Of a stretch of 64,000 bases of DNA, positions 33,185-42,562 are shown piece by piece (the first letter of the stretch is position 1; every line of letters begins with the position of its first letter). The notes beneath the pieces are model-generated. The model did not search any database. It was not told the DNA's origin and saw only the letters and a list, made by a program, of their open reading frames with translations. A program made the translations under genes and the position numbers. This DNA is from Kutzneria viridogrisea (GTDB taxonomy: Bacteria; Actinomycetota; Actinomycetes; Mycobacteriales; Pseudonocardiaceae): assembly GCA_014138725.1 (NCBI GenBank), contig JACJID010000004.1, positions 62,001-126,000 on the forward strand. Direction: 5' to 3'.

Positions 33185-33760
33185 ATGACCACCCTCGTCA
33201 ACCGCCCGAACACCGCACTGCTCGTCATCGACGTGCAGAACGGCGTCATGGGCCACGCACACGACCGGGACACCGTCGTCGCCAACATCGCCACGCTGGT
33301 CGACAAGGCGCGCGCCGCCGGGGTCGAGGTCGTCTGGGTCCAGCACAACAGCGAGGAGCTGCCCCGGGACAGCGAGAGCTGGCAGTACGTGCCCGAGCTC
33401 GTGCGGTCCGCTGCCGAGCCGTTGGTGCACAAGGCGTACGCCGACTCCTTCGAGGAGACCGACCTGGAGCCGGTGCTGGCCGCCCGCGGCATCGGCCGGC
33501 TCGTGGTCGCGGGCGCGCAGACCGACGAGTGTGTCCGCTCGACACTCCACGGCGCGATCGTCCGCGGCTACGACGCCACCCTGGTCGGCGACGCCCACAC
33601 GACCGAGGACCTCACCCCGTACGGCGCGCCGCCGCCGGACAAGGTCATCGCCCACACGAACCTGTACTGGCGGTACCACCGGGCTCCCGGCCGGACCGCA
33701 GGCACGGTCACCACGGCCGAGGTCGACTTCACCGCGGGCTCCGGCGCCGGACGGCCGTGA
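33185..33760 (+). CDS. Isochorismatase-family cysteine hydrolase
   Basis: A 191-residue cysteine hydrolase. The catalytic triad is visible: aspartate in LLVIDVQNGV, lysine in LVHKAYADSF, and cysteine in AQTDECVRST preceded by the usual cis-peptide region VVAGAQ. The family includes nicotinamidases, isochorismatases and carbamoyl-sarcosine hydrolases, and no substrate can be assigned. The gene lies 57 bp after the MBL gene in the same direction, so joint expression under the TetR regulator is possible. Confidence 0.92.
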   Translation: MTTLVNRPNTALLVIDVQNGVMGHAHDRDTVVANIATLVDKARAAGVEVVWVQHNSEELPRDSESWQYVPELVRSAAEPLVHKAYADSFEETDLEPVLAARGIGRLVVAGAQTDECVRSTLHGAIVRGYDATLVGDAHTTEDLTPYGAPPPDKVIAHTNLYWRYHRAPGRTAGTVTTAEVDFTAGSGAGRP

Positions 33761-33899
33761 CAGTGAGGATTCCTCACACCTGACCACTCGCATTGTCAGG
33801 AAACGGTCAGGTCGTCGACCGGGGCAGGTCAGCAGGGCTCGGTTTCCTTGAGCCGGGAGGCCACACGGCTTTCCGATCGCCGAGGAGCATGGAGCCGCC

Positions 33900-34550
33900 G
33901 TGGACCGCGAAGCACGACCCGACACCGACGAGGACGCCGTCCGGGCCACCGTGCGCAGGCGACTGCACGAGGCCGTGGTCGACCTCGCCCCCGTCTTCGG
34001 GTTCACCCTGAGCTTCGCCCTGACGCACCACCTGTTCCTCGCGCTGGCCACCGCGCTGGTGGTCGGGCTCGGGGTCTTCGCCTACCGGCTCCTGCGCCGG
34101 GAACCCGTGCGGCGCACCCTCGGCTCCCTCGGCGTCGTCAGCGTCGGGGCTCTGCTCGCCTCCGCCACCGGACAGGCCACCAGCTTCTTCGTGCCGGGGC
34201 TGCTGGTGCACTGCACGCTGGCCCTGGTGACCCCGGTGCTGCTCCTGCTGGGCTGGCCGCCGCTGGGGCTGGTGATCGGGATGATCACGGGTGAGCGGAC
34301 CCTGTGGCGCCGCTGCGCGGTGCGCCGCAGGGCCCTCACCCTGGCCAACCTGGTCCTCTACACCGGGAGCCTGACGATGCTGGCGATCCAGCTCCCCTTG
34401 TTCCTGTCCGGCCAGGCCGTCGCACTCGGCACGGTCGACCTGTTCGGCCCGTTGGTGTTCGGGCTCAGCGCGCTGGTGGGCTGGCAGGTGTACCGACGCG
34501 CCCTCGGGGTCCACCGCTGTAGCGGCACCGGCAGTCCCGCCCTCACCTGA
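33900..34550 (+). CDS. DUF3159-like multi-pass membrane protein
   Basis: A 216-residue integral membrane protein with about five or six helices in pairs (LFLALATALVVGLGVFAYRL, LGVVSVGALLA, LLVHCTLALVTPVLLLLGWP). It matches the size and organisation of DUF3159 proteins. The start GTG at 33900 has GGAG six bases upstream; an ATG at 33889 is in another frame. The function is unknown. It faces the convergent AlkZ-like gene with only 11 bp between stops. Confidence 0.75.
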   Translation: MDREARPDTDEDAVRATVRRRLHEAVVDLAPVFGFTLSFALTHHLFLALATALVVGLGVFAYRLLRREPVRRTLGSLGVVSVGALLASATGQATSFFVPGLLVHCTLALVTPVLLLLGWPPLGLVIGMITGERTLWRRCAVRRRALTLANLVLYTGSLTMLAIQLPLFLSGQAVALGTVDLFGPLVFGLSALVGWQVYRRALGVHRCSGTGSPALT

Positions 34551-34561
34551 CAGCCGACCGC

Positions 34562-35662
34562 TCACAGAGCAGACGCGGCGACCCGTACGCGGTTGCTGTC
34601 GTTGTCGGAGAGGAACAACGCCAACTCCCGCCCCTGCTCGGTGACGGCTGTGCGGTCGGCACGGGACAAGCGCCGCAGCGGGGTGACGATCACGGTATCC
34701 GCCTCGACCTGCCAGGTCGCGGCGACCCGGCCGTCGACCAGCACAACGCGTGCGCCGGTGACCGACAGGCCGCGGTGGACGTCATCGATGATCCGGCCGC
34801 GGTCGTGGTAGCCGAGGATCGCGTTGTCGAACGCGGGCAGGAACCGCACCGGGGCGGGTGTGTCGGGATCGGGGCGCGGCGCATCGGGCAGGTCCAACAG
34901 TTCCCGGCCTCGCTCGTCGCGGAAGGCGATGAGCTCCCCGCGCATCGCGGCCACCGCGGCCGGCAGTCCGGCCAGGCCGCACCACGCGCGCAGGTCGGCA
35001 ACGGCCGCGGGGCCGAACGCGGTCAGATAGCGCCGTACCAGCGCCGCGCCGACCGGATCGGTGCCCTCCTGGGCTGGCGGGTCGATCTCGCGCCCCAGCC
35101 ACGAGGAGAGCAACACGTTGCGCACTCCTGACTTCCTGCGCCACAGTCCGCGCGGTGGCAGCTGTGCCACAGGGACGAGGGCGGCGATCAGCATCTCCCC
35201 GAGCGCCCGCGGTCCCGGCGTCGGCCAGCGCTCGGCCAGCGCCCGCGCGAGCTCGGTCATCGAGCGGGGCTCCTCGTCGGCCATCACCGCCCGGCCCGCC
35301 GCGGCAAGCTCGTCGAGGTCTATTCCGTCGAGTTCACGGCGGTAGGTCCCGAGCACTCGCTGGCGCAGCATGGCGTCATGGCGGGCCCGCCAGGCCAGGA
35401 CGTCCGCGGCCGTGAGGAGGTGAACGGTGCGGCGCATGAGGTGGGTCCGCACCACGCGCCGCCCGGTCAGCAGGTCCGAGAGCACTGCCGGGTCGAACGC
35501 GCGCAGCCGCGACCAGAGCCCGACGAACGGTTCCTGCGGTTCCTGCGCTTGCAGGCCGCCCAGGTGTGCGACGGCGTCGAGCACCGGTACCTCGACGCGA
35601 TCGAGCAGCAACTGCCGGGCCAGCGTCGCGCGGTTGAGCGCCCGGGTGTCCAGTACGGTCAT
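34562..35662 (-). CDS. Winged-helix DNA-binding protein (AlkZ/YcaQ-like, HTH_42)
   Basis: A 366-residue protein of the HTH_42 superfamily, which includes the DNA glycosylases AlkZ, acting on azinomycin-type crosslinks, and AlkX/YcaQ. The start TRALNRATLARQLLLDR and LGGLQAQEPQEPFVGLWSRL, with its conserved QxQ motif, place it here. VVRTHLMRRTVHLLTAAD and the C-terminal DNAILGYHDRGRI are further family blocks. It may repair bulky alkylation or crosslink damage. The ATG at 35662 overlaps the stop of an aldo/keto reductase fragment by four bases. Confidence 0.88.
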   Translation of the reverse strand: MTVLDTRALNRATLARQLLLDRVEVPVLDAVAHLGGLQAQEPQEPFVGLWSRLRAFDPAVLSDLLTGRRVVRTHLMRRTVHLLTAADVLAWRARHDAMLRQRVLGTYRRELDGIDLDELAAAGRAVMADEEPRSMTELARALAERWPTPGPRALGEMLIAALVPVAQLPPRGLWRRKSGVRNVLLSSWLGREIDPPAQEGTDPVGAALVRRYLTAFGPAAVADLRAWCGLAGLPAAVAAMRGELIAFRDERGRELLDLPDAPRPDPDTPAPVRFLPAFDNAILGYHDRGRIIDDVHRGLSVTGARVVLVDGRVAATWQVEADTVIVTPLRRLSRADRTAVTEQGRELALFLSDNDSNRVRVAASAL

Positions 35663-35790
35663 CGGGTCGCGCCCAGCTGGACCTCGGTGACGATCCTGCG
35701 CCGGGAACTGCTGTCCTCGCCGCAGTCGGTGGTGCCCAGGCAGTAGGGGCTGACCCGGACACCGGTCCGCCCCAGTTCGCGCATCTTCAC
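35659..35790 (-). pseudogene. Aldo/keto reductase N-terminal remnant
   Basis: A 43-codon frame beginning VKMRELGRTGVRVSPYCLGT, the unmistakable first strand of aldo/keto reductases. It then departs from the family and stops after VTEVQLGATR. The intact family is about 300 residues, so roughly 95 percent is missing. The stop codon overlaps the start of the AlkZ-like gene, so its translation could still couple that gene. No further reductase sequence is seen nearby. Confidence 0.7.
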
Positions 35791-35938
35791 GGTGACGCCG
35801 TTCCCTTCGGTTTCGCGCAAGCTTTGAGGCCAGGACCGGACGGTCGGCGGAGGGCCGCCGCCCAGCCCTGGTTCACCGCGTCCGGCGCGCAGCACCGGGT
35901 CGGGGCGGTGGCCCGAACTGGCCGAGATCGGCCACCGG

Positions 35939-36556
35939 TCAGGTCGCCCGCTGCCCGTCGAGCGTCTCGCGCAGGATGTCCGCGTGCCCGGCGTGCTGGG
36001 CGGTCTCGGCCAGGACGTGCATCAGCACCCGGCGCACGCTGCGCACCGCTCCCGGCTCGTGCCAGGGCGCCTCCGGCAACGGGTGCGTGGCCGACAGGTC
36101 GGGGACGGCGGCGATGACCTGCTCGCTCCGGGCGGCGACCTGCTCGTAGCGCTGAAGGATCCCGGCCAGCGTCTCACCGGGCAGCATCCGGAAGTCGTTC
36201 TGGTGGTCGATCGCCCACTGCGGGAACTCACGTGCGGTACCGGCCGCGAGGTCGGCCCAGGTGACCCCCTCGGGCAGGTCGTAGCGCATCGCCGACGGGC
36301 CCTCGACCACGAACCGCAGCCAGCCTTCCTCGATGGACGCGACGTGCTTGATCAGCCCGCCCAGGCACAGCGCGCTGACCGTCGGGCACTCGCCGAGTTG
36401 CTCCTCGCTGAGCCCGCGGACGGTGTTGGTCAGGGCGGATCGCGCGGTCGCGAGCGCGGCGAGCAGTTCGCCCCGCTCGGCGTCCAGGGTTGCGGGCGGC
36501 GTGGTGGTGACGGTCACGGCGTTCGGGCCCTTCGGGTTGTTGTCGTTGTCTGGCAC
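35939..36556 (-). CDS. DinB/DUF664-family protein
   Basis: A 205-residue four-helix-bundle protein of the DinB superfamily. GGLIKHVASIEEGWLRFVVE holds the first metal histidine, and HVLAETAQHAGHADILRETL is the C-terminal signature with the other two. Actinobacterial members are often mycothiol- or bacillithiol-type thiol-dependent enzymes. It is divergent from a WYL-domain regulator 61 bp away, a pairing that suggests regulation by it. The substrate is unknown. Confidence 0.92.
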   Translation of the reverse strand: MPDNDNNPKGPNAVTVTTTPPATLDAERGELLAALATARSALTNTVRGLSEEQLGECPTVSALCLGGLIKHVASIEEGWLRFVVEGPSAMRYDLPEGVTWADLAAGTAREFPQWAIDHQNDFRMLPGETLAGILQRYEQVAARSEQVIAAVPDLSATHPLPEAPWHEPGAVRSVRRVLMHVLAETAQHAGHADILRETLDGQRAT

Positions 36557-36617
36557 GGGACAACAGTCGCAGGGGTAGCGGACAGGGTGTGGCCGCTTCT
36601 CGGGGCACTATGGGATC

Positions 36618-37643
36618 ATGCCGAAGACCTCAGCGCGACTGCTGTCGTTGCTCTCGCTGCTCCAGGCGCGCCGGGACTGGCCAGGGGCGTTGCTGGCCGA
36701 GCGGCTGGACATCAGCCCGCGCACCGTGCGCCGCGACGTCGACCGCCTGCGCGAGCTCGGCTATCCCATACTGGCCACCAAAGGCCCCGACGGTGGGTAC
36801 CGGCTCGACGCGGGCACGGAACTGCCCCCGTTGCTGTTCGACGACGACCAGGCCGTCGCCCTCGCCGTCGCCCTCCAGATCGCCACCACCGCCGGTGTGG
36901 GCATCGAGGAAGCGGCGGTGCGCGCGCTGAACACCGTCCGCCAGGTCATGCCCGCACGGCTGCGCCGCCGCATCGACACCCTCCAGGTCACCGCCGTCGA
37001 GCGGCCCGCGACCCGGCCGGACCCGCAGGTCGACAGCAGTGTGCTGATGGCCCTCAGCTCCGCCGTGCACGCCCGCGAGGTGCTGCGCTTCGACTACGAC
37101 GCCACCGCGGAGGACAACGGCGTGCGGCCCCCGCCGCGCCGGGTGCAGCCCCACCACCTCGTCACCTGGGGCGGGCGCTGGTACCTCCTAGCCTGGGACC
37201 TCGACCGCGAGGACTGGCGCACCTTCCGTGCCAACCGGATCACCCCGCGCACCCCCACCGGGCCCCGCTTCACCCCGCGTGAACTGCCCGGAGGGGACGT
37301 GGCCGCCTTCGTGACCAGCAGGTTCCAGGGCTCCGACGGCACCGGCGGCTGGCCCTGCCGCGGCGAGGTGATCCTCGACCTCCACGCCGAGGTCGTCCTC
37401 CGCTACACCCGCGAGGGAATCGTCGAGGAGGTCGGCCCGGACCGCTGCCGGCTCGTCCTGGGCTCGTGGTCATGGCCCGGCCTGGCCGCCACCATCGGCA
37501 GGTTCGACGCCGACATCGAGGTCATCGGGCCGCCCGAGCTCAAAGCCGCCTTCACGCACCTGGCCCGCCGCTACGCCAACGCAGCCGGGGTCGAGGACGA
37601 AATCGCTGGCGGCTGTGGCGGGACGGATCGCATACTCCCCTGA
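36618..37643 (+). CDS. WYL-domain transcriptional regulator (YafY type)
   Basis: A 341-residue protein. The N-terminal DeoR-like helix-turn-helix is SARLLSLLSLLQARRDWPGA, LDISPRTVRRDVDRLRELGY and GPDGGYRLDAG. The WYL domain (residues 140-215) has VQPHHLVTWGGRWYLLAWD. A WCX-type C-terminal domain follows. WYL proteins sense ligands, possibly nucleic-acid fragments, and many regulate stress genes. It is divergent from DinB. The stop codon shares one base with the ATG of the MOSC gene (TGATG). Confidence 0.93.
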   Translation: MPKTSARLLSLLSLLQARRDWPGALLAERLDISPRTVRRDVDRLRELGYPILATKGPDGGYRLDAGTELPPLLFDDDQAVALAVALQIATTAGVGIEEAAVRALNTVRQVMPARLRRRIDTLQVTAVERPATRPDPQVDSSVLMALSSAVHAREVLRFDYDATAEDNGVRPPPRRVQPHHLVTWGGRWYLLAWDLDREDWRTFRANRITPRTPTGPRFTPRELPGGDVAAFVTSRFQGSDGTGGWPCRGEVILDLHAEVVLRYTREGIVEEVGPDRCRLVLGSWSWPGLAATIGRFDADIEVIGPPELKAAFTHLARRYANAAGVEDEIAGGCGGTDRILP

Positions 37644-38482
37644 TGGGGAGGGTGACAGCGGTTCGCCGGTATCCGGTGAAGTCCATGCTCGGCGAGGCCC
37701 TGACCGCGGTGCGGGTCACCGAGCGGGGGCTGGACGGGGACCGGCGGTTCGGGGTGCTCGACGAACTGGGCGCCGTGGCCAGTGCGAAGCATCCGCGCAA
37801 GTGGGGATCACTGCTGCGTTGCCGCAGCGAACTGGCCGACCCCGACACCGCTCGGGTGGTGCTGCCCGACGGCACGGTTCTGCACTGCGGGGACGCCGAA
37901 CTGGACAAGAGGCTGTCCGACTTGCTGCGCCGTAGGGTGGTCGTGTCGGACAGTCCACCGCAGCAGGCGGTCCTGGAACGTGCGGTACCGGATTACCAGG
38001 GCGGGATGCCCGAGGTCTTGCGGGACAACGTCTTCGTCGACGAGACCGGGGATGCCATCACCTCTGGCCGGATCGCGGCCGGCACCTTCTTCGACTACGG
38101 GATGGTCCATCTGGTCACGACCTCCAGCCTGAACCGCCTGCGCGCGAACTACCCGGCCGAGGACTTCGACGCGCGCCGGTTCCGCCCCAATCTGGTGATC
38201 GACACCCCCGACGATCCCGGATTCGTCGAGGACGCCTGGCTGGGCCGGACACTGCGAGTGGGCGAGGTCCAGTTCCAGGTCACCTTGCCCACGCCCCGGT
38301 GTGCGGTACCCACGTTGCCGCACGGGGAACTGCCCGCGGCGCCGGGCGTCATGCGGGCGGTGGCCCGTGAGCACCGAGTGCCAGTGCTGAACCTGGGTCC
38401 GCTGTCGTGCGTCGGGGTCTACCTGGACGTCGTGCGGCCGGGCGTGATCCGTGTCGGCGACGAGGTCAGTCCCACCGAGTAG
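37643..38482 (+). CDS. MOSC-domain protein
   Basis: A 279-residue protein with an N-terminal MOSC beta-barrel (VTAVRRYPVKSMLGEAL, residues 3-19) and the MOSC domain. The conserved cysteine lies in TPRCAVPTLPHG near residue 217. FRPNLVIDTPDDPGFVED is typical of the mARC/YcbX-like group, which uses molybdenum cofactor to reduce N-hydroxylated compounds. Whether a cofactor is bound cannot be told. The start overlaps the WYL stop by one base, so the pair is co-translated. Confidence 0.92.
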   Translation: MGRVTAVRRYPVKSMLGEALTAVRVTERGLDGDRRFGVLDELGAVASAKHPRKWGSLLRCRSELADPDTARVVLPDGTVLHCGDAELDKRLSDLLRRRVVVSDSPPQQAVLERAVPDYQGGMPEVLRDNVFVDETGDAITSGRIAAGTFFDYGMVHLVTTSSLNRLRANYPAEDFDARRFRPNLVIDTPDDPGFVEDAWLGRTLRVGEVQFQVTLPTPRCAVPTLPHGELPAAPGVMRAVAREHRVPVLNLGPLSCVGVYLDVVRPGVIRVGDEVSPTE

Positions 38483-38509
38483 ATCTAGGCCTGGGAGGTG
38501 TGCAAGTCC

Positions 38510-38962
38510 GTGTTTGTCGCTGATGACTTCGTGATTCCACGTGAGCTCGTTGCCGAGTCGTTCCGCCTGGAACCTCTTGGCCCGCAGCACAACGAGCGAG
38601 ACCACTCCGCATGGACGAGCAGCATCGAACACGTGCGGTCGACGCCGGGCTTCGAGAGCTGGAGTTGGCCTCCAGCACAGGGGATGTCCCTGGAACGCAA
38701 CCTCGCCGACCTACGCAGGCACGCGGAGCACTTCGCGCGGCGCGTCGGTTTCACCTACTCGGTCCTCGAAGCGTCGGGGGACGAGGTGATCGGCTGCGTG
38801 TACATGTACCCGGCACGGGACAACGAGGCCGTGGTGGAGGTGCACTCCTGGGTACGCGCCGATCGGGCCGAACTGGACAAGCCGCTGTACGAGGCGGTTT
38901 CCGCATGGCTGGCGACGGACTGGCCCTTCCCGGAGGTGCGCTACGCGCCGCGACTGCCATAG
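38510..38962 (+). CDS. GNAT-like acetyltransferase, divergent
   Basis: A 150-residue protein resembling GNAT enzymes. FVIPRELVAESFRLEPLGPQ starts the fold, GFTYSVLEASGDEVIGCVYM gives the central strands, and EVHSWVRADRAELDKPLYEA replaces the standard acetyl-CoA loop. The missing canonical RxxGxG loop makes acetyltransferase activity doubtful. The GTG at 38510 was chosen because GGGAGGTG lies 8-9 bases upstream; GTG at 38498 would overlap that site. Confidence 0.72.
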   Translation: MFVADDFVIPRELVAESFRLEPLGPQHNERDHSAWTSSIEHVRSTPGFESWSWPPAQGMSLERNLADLRRHAEHFARRVGFTYSVLEASGDEVIGCVYMYPARDNEAVVEVHSWVRADRAELDKPLYEAVSAWLATDWPFPEVRYAPRLP

Positions 38963-39034
38963 GCGCGTGTGCGTCGCTTGGTGGGGATCGATAATGAAAG
39001 GCGCTCGACGCGGTTGGGGGTGAAGACTGCGGCC

Positions 39035-39553
39035 ATGATCCAGCTAGTCGAATCGCCCCGTCTGGTGTGGCCGACGGCCACGGTGCGGACCTCCTACCTC
39101 GTGGGTGAGCAAGCTGATTGCCTGCTGAGAGGTACGCCGACAGACTGGCTGGGACCGGCCAGCGAGGACTTCGACGAGTTCGTCGCCGTGCGGCGCGGGG
39201 TGCGGACGCGATGGGAAGTGCCCTCCACCATCTTCTGGTACGTCTCCGGCGAGTACTACTTGGGAACACTCGTCGTCCGGCACCGGCTGACACCCGAACT
39301 CGCCGAGGTCGGAGGCCACATCGGGTACCACGTGGTCGCGCCGTGGCGTCGGCAGGGCCATGCCACGCGGATGCTGGCGGCCGGACTTGTGGAGTGCCGC
39401 CGTCTTGGCATCGATCGGGTCCTGGTGACCTGCGACGCGGACAACGAACCATCGCGCCGGGTGATTCTGGCGAACGGTGGTGTGCCTGACGGCCGAAGGC
39501 AGCGCGAGGATCGGTTCTGGATCAGCCTCGACGCGGACAACTTCGGCTCGTAG
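39035..39553 (+). CDS. GNAT-family N-acetyltransferase
   Basis: A 172-residue GNAT enzyme. IGYHVVAPWRRQGHATRMLA contains the acetyl-CoA loop RRQGHA, and ADNEPSRRVILANGG is the conserved C-terminal helix region. The ATG at 39035 (MIQLVESPRLVWP) is favoured; an in-frame GTG at 39020 would add five residues. The substrate is unknown. It converges on the large metallopeptidase gene, 33 bp away. Confidence 0.88.
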   Translation: MIQLVESPRLVWPTATVRTSYLVGEQADCLLRGTPTDWLGPASEDFDEFVAVRRGVRTRWEVPSTIFWYVSGEYYLGTLVVRHRLTPELAEVGGHIGYHVVAPWRRQGHATRMLAAGLVECRRLGIDRVLVTCDADNEPSRRVILANGGVPDGRRQREDRFWISLDADNFGS

Positions 39554-39586
39554 CACCGCAGGTGATTCCGCATCGCCGCGGTGCGG

Positions 39587-42556
39587 CTAACAGGAGCCGC
39601 CGACCGAGCCACGCAGCCGATTCTCCAGGCACATCACGGACCGCTGAAGCCGGTCGATCTCCTGTAGCGCGGTGCGTAGGGCGTTGACATCGAAGGCCAC
39701 GAGCGCCCGCGTGCAGTGCGGCCCCGCCTCGGCGGCGGACTTCACGAACGCGTCCCACCGGTCCTGCACCCACGGGTCGTTCACGCGGAAGAAGCCGTGC
39801 GCATCCTGCGCGATGTGAGTCACCTCGGCGCAGTAGGGCGCGAGCGAGGTTGTCTCGGCACTGCCATGGACCTGGTCGAGGTAGGAGAACAGGCGAGTGG
39901 AGGTGGTGTTGAAGCGGGCCAGCAGGTCGCGGGCGCCCCGGTCCGCCCACTGGGCGAGGTCCAGAACCTCGCCGGGTTCGGGCACGGCGACGACCGGTTG
40001 GTCGCCACGTGCGACGGCGTCCAGGCCAGCGCGCAGGACGGTCGCGGTGGCGGCGGCTTGGCGCGCCCACGCGAGGCCGGTCCCAGGGTTGGCGGGGCAG
40101 TTCGCGCGGGCGCGGCCGGAGCGCGTGACAACGGCGTCCCACAGAGGGCGCAGCCGCGGGTCGGGGACGCGGAAGAACGCTTCGGCATCCTGCGCGGCGG
40201 TGGTGGCGGCGTCGCAGGTTGTCGCGGCGGCAACGCGGTTGAGGGTCGTGTGGCCGCCGACTCGGACCCAGGCGGCGAGTTGGAGCTGCGTTGTGCGGGC
40301 GGAGGACACGGCGGGTGTGGCGGCGGAGGCGGGTATGAAGTTTCCGCGCGGGGTCGCGGCCCAGGCGGCAACCTCGACTCCGGTGACGGCCAGGGTGGCA
40401 GTGGCGAGCATGGCCACGACGGCGCGGCGCTGTCGCACAGGCGCGCGGCGAGGCGGAGGTGAGACGGGTGTGGCGGAGTGCAGGCGGCCGAGGCGGTGAG
40501 CCACGGCGCGGGCGGCGGCGACGGCTACCGCCAGCACGGCGGCCGAGACCAGGGCTGGAGTGATCACCGGTTCCAGGACTGACCAGGAACGGAGGAGCGC
40601 GGCGGCCGCGACGGTGGTCAGGGCGGCGATCTGAGCGGCGGCGATGGTGGCGGGCAGGCGGTGACGGCTCGGGGCGGCGAGGGTGGCGAGGAGGGCGGCG
40701 GCTGTGACGGCGACGAACGTCGCGGCGATGAACTCCAACTCCGGCAGGTCACGGCCCACGAGCAGCACTGCGGCAGCCAACGCGCCCCCGAGCAGGCCGG
40801 GCAGCACGACGCGGCGTAGTGGGGGCAGCGGCTGCGGGGGTTGTTCAGGCAGGTCGGGGACGGCTTCGCGCGCCCAGCACAGCCGATCCGGCCGGACCGT
40901 CCACGCCAGCAATGGCACCACCCATGCGAGGGCCACGGCAGCGAGGATGAGCGGTACCTTCGTCACGGTCGCCACCAGTGGCACGCTCGCCGCGATGACC
41001 CGCACCAGCCATGCGGGCCCGGTGCCAGGGGCGATGCGCTGGTAGTGGTCGACCATCGCGTCGGTGTCGATCGGCCAGCCGACCACCAGCAGCGCACCGC
41101 CGCCGAGCCACCACGCGAACCACGCCGACAGCACCACGCACCCGGCCGCCAGGACCAGCAGCATCGGCGCGCGCAGCGTGCGTCCCGGCCATGTCCCAGC
41201 CCACAGGCGGGCGCACTGAGCGATCCACCAGGTGAACGCCACGCCCGCCGCCACGATCACCGGCAGGAACCACCAGCGGGCGGGCACCCAGTCGTGGCTG
41301 ACGTGCTGTCCGGCCACCAGTTCCCCCGCCAGCACCCCCAGGCCCAGCCACAGCCCGGCAGGCACGCCCGTCGGGCCGTCGATACCGGTCAGCCGTGCGT
41401 GCACGACCGCGCGCCACAGGGCGATGCCCGCGACACCCGTGACGAGACCGGCCGCGAGCAGCGCGACGACCTGGTCGGTCCACCATCCGGCGATCCGGTA
41501 CTGCTTGAGGTACTGCCACACGGAGTTGTTGATCAGTGCGGCGCCCGCTCCGGCGAGGAACATCGGCAGCGCCCGCACGCCGAACAGCGGCGCCGGGTCG
41601 TCCAGCGATGCCCGGCGCAGGTCCCAGCGCGGGTGCGTGCGCCACAGTTCGGCGAACGCGCCACCGAACGACGGGGTGTCGACCACGTCCCAGCCGCGTC
41701 GGTCCGCGCCCCATCTCAGGGCCGTGAGGTCGGCGTGGACCTCGCGGGTGCGCAGGACGTCCGCCCGCGCGAGGTGCACCAGTAGCACCAGCACGACCGC
41801 AAGCACGATGCCGCGCGTGATGCCCGGCAGGTAGGTCGACCACAGCGGTGAGGACGGACCGGTCACGAACTGCCAGGCCAACCACAGGGTGTCCGGCAGC
41901 AGCGCCAGCGCCAGGAACGCCCGCCACAGGGCGACGGTCGCGTAGGTGAGGGTGACGTCGCGGTTGCGGACGTGCGCCAGTTCGTGCAGCACGACCGCGC
42001 GGAATCCGGCTGGGTCGGTGCCGCGGCGCACCAGCAGTCCGCCGTGCAGGCTCACGACCGGTTTGCGGTCGTGGCCGAACACGACAGCCCCGGTGGACGT
42101 GGCGGCCGGGTCCACGGCGAACGCGGGCGCCCTGGTCAGCCCGGCGGTGGCCACCAGATCGTCGAGGGCCTGGATGAGGTCCTCGTCGCGGTCGACACGT
42201 TGCAACGGCACGAGGCGGCGCGCCTTCCACGCCGCGATCGCGAAGAACAGGACGGCCGCGGCCATGACCAGCACGACCGGTCCGAGCAGCGGCAGCCACC
42301 ACGGCGGCGGGGGTGCGTAGTGGGCGAGGCACGCGTCGTAGGGACCGGGCTGACTGAGCCGGTCAGCCATCTCGGCCAGATCGCCGCGGTCCGGGTCCCA
42401 CCCGGCGGCCAGCGCGCACGCCCAGGCGCGCGACTCCGTCAGCCGGTAGGCGAGATCCGAGGCGGACGCCACCGACGCGACCACCAGCAGCACCAGCAGC
42501 AGCGCGAACCGGACGGTCGTGCCGGGGCCCAGGACCCGTTCATCGACCCTGGACAT
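39587..42556 (-). CDS. Large M48-type membrane metallopeptidase
   Basis: A 989-residue multi-pass membrane protein. After an N-terminal helix, an external loop and a second helix, a cytoplasmic M48 peptidase domain carries the zinc motif HELAH at residues 191-195. About ten or more further membrane helices follow (residues 200-700). An alanine-rich region of about 250 residues ends the protein, with paired cysteines suggesting an extracytoplasmic location. HtpX/Ste24 proteins are about 300-450 residues, so over half of this protein is extra. It may combine membrane-protein quality control with sensing outside the cell, but that is inference. Confidence 0.82.
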   Translation of the reverse strand: MSRVDERVLGPGTTVRFALLLVLLVVASVASASDLAYRLTESRAWACALAAGWDPDRGDLAEMADRLSQPGPYDACLAHYAPPPPWWLPLLGPVVLVMAAAVLFFAIAAWKARRLVPLQRVDRDEDLIQALDDLVATAGLTRAPAFAVDPAATSTGAVVFGHDRKPVVSLHGGLLVRRGTDPAGFRAVVLHELAHVRNRDVTLTYATVALWRAFLALALLPDTLWLAWQFVTGPSSPLWSTYLPGITRGIVLAVVLVLLVHLARADVLRTREVHADLTALRWGADRRGWDVVDTPSFGGAFAELWRTHPRWDLRRASLDDPAPLFGVRALPMFLAGAGAALINNSVWQYLKQYRIAGWWTDQVVALLAAGLVTGVAGIALWRAVVHARLTGIDGPTGVPAGLWLGLGVLAGELVAGQHVSHDWVPARWWFLPVIVAAGVAFTWWIAQCARLWAGTWPGRTLRAPMLLVLAAGCVVLSAWFAWWLGGGALLVVGWPIDTDAMVDHYQRIAPGTGPAWLVRVIAASVPLVATVTKVPLILAAVALAWVVPLLAWTVRPDRLCWAREAVPDLPEQPPQPLPPLRRVVLPGLLGGALAAAVLLVGRDLPELEFIAATFVAVTAAALLATLAAPSRHRLPATIAAAQIAALTTVAAAALLRSWSVLEPVITPALVSAAVLAVAVAAARAVAHRLGRLHSATPVSPPPRRAPVRQRRAVVAMLATATLAVTGVEVAAWAATPRGNFIPASAATPAVSSARTTQLQLAAWVRVGGHTTLNRVAAATTCDAATTAAQDAEAFFRVPDPRLRPLWDAVVTRSGRARANCPANPGTGLAWARQAAATATVLRAGLDAVARGDQPVVAVPEPGEVLDLAQWADRGARDLLARFNTTSTRLFSYLDQVHGSAETTSLAPYCAEVTHIAQDAHGFFRVNDPWVQDRWDAFVKSAAEAGPHCTRALVAFDVNALRTALQEIDRLQRSVMCLENRLRGSVGGSC

Positions 42557-42562
42557 GGCTGG

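Noticed and set aside
38510-39553. Tandem duplicate GNAT genes
   Set aside because: The two proteins share only the fold class; no alignable stretch suggests duplication.
39553-39584. Terminator between the GNAT and M48 genes
   Set aside because: Only a 7-bp stem (GCACCGC/GCGGTGC) with an 18-base loop; too weak to claim.
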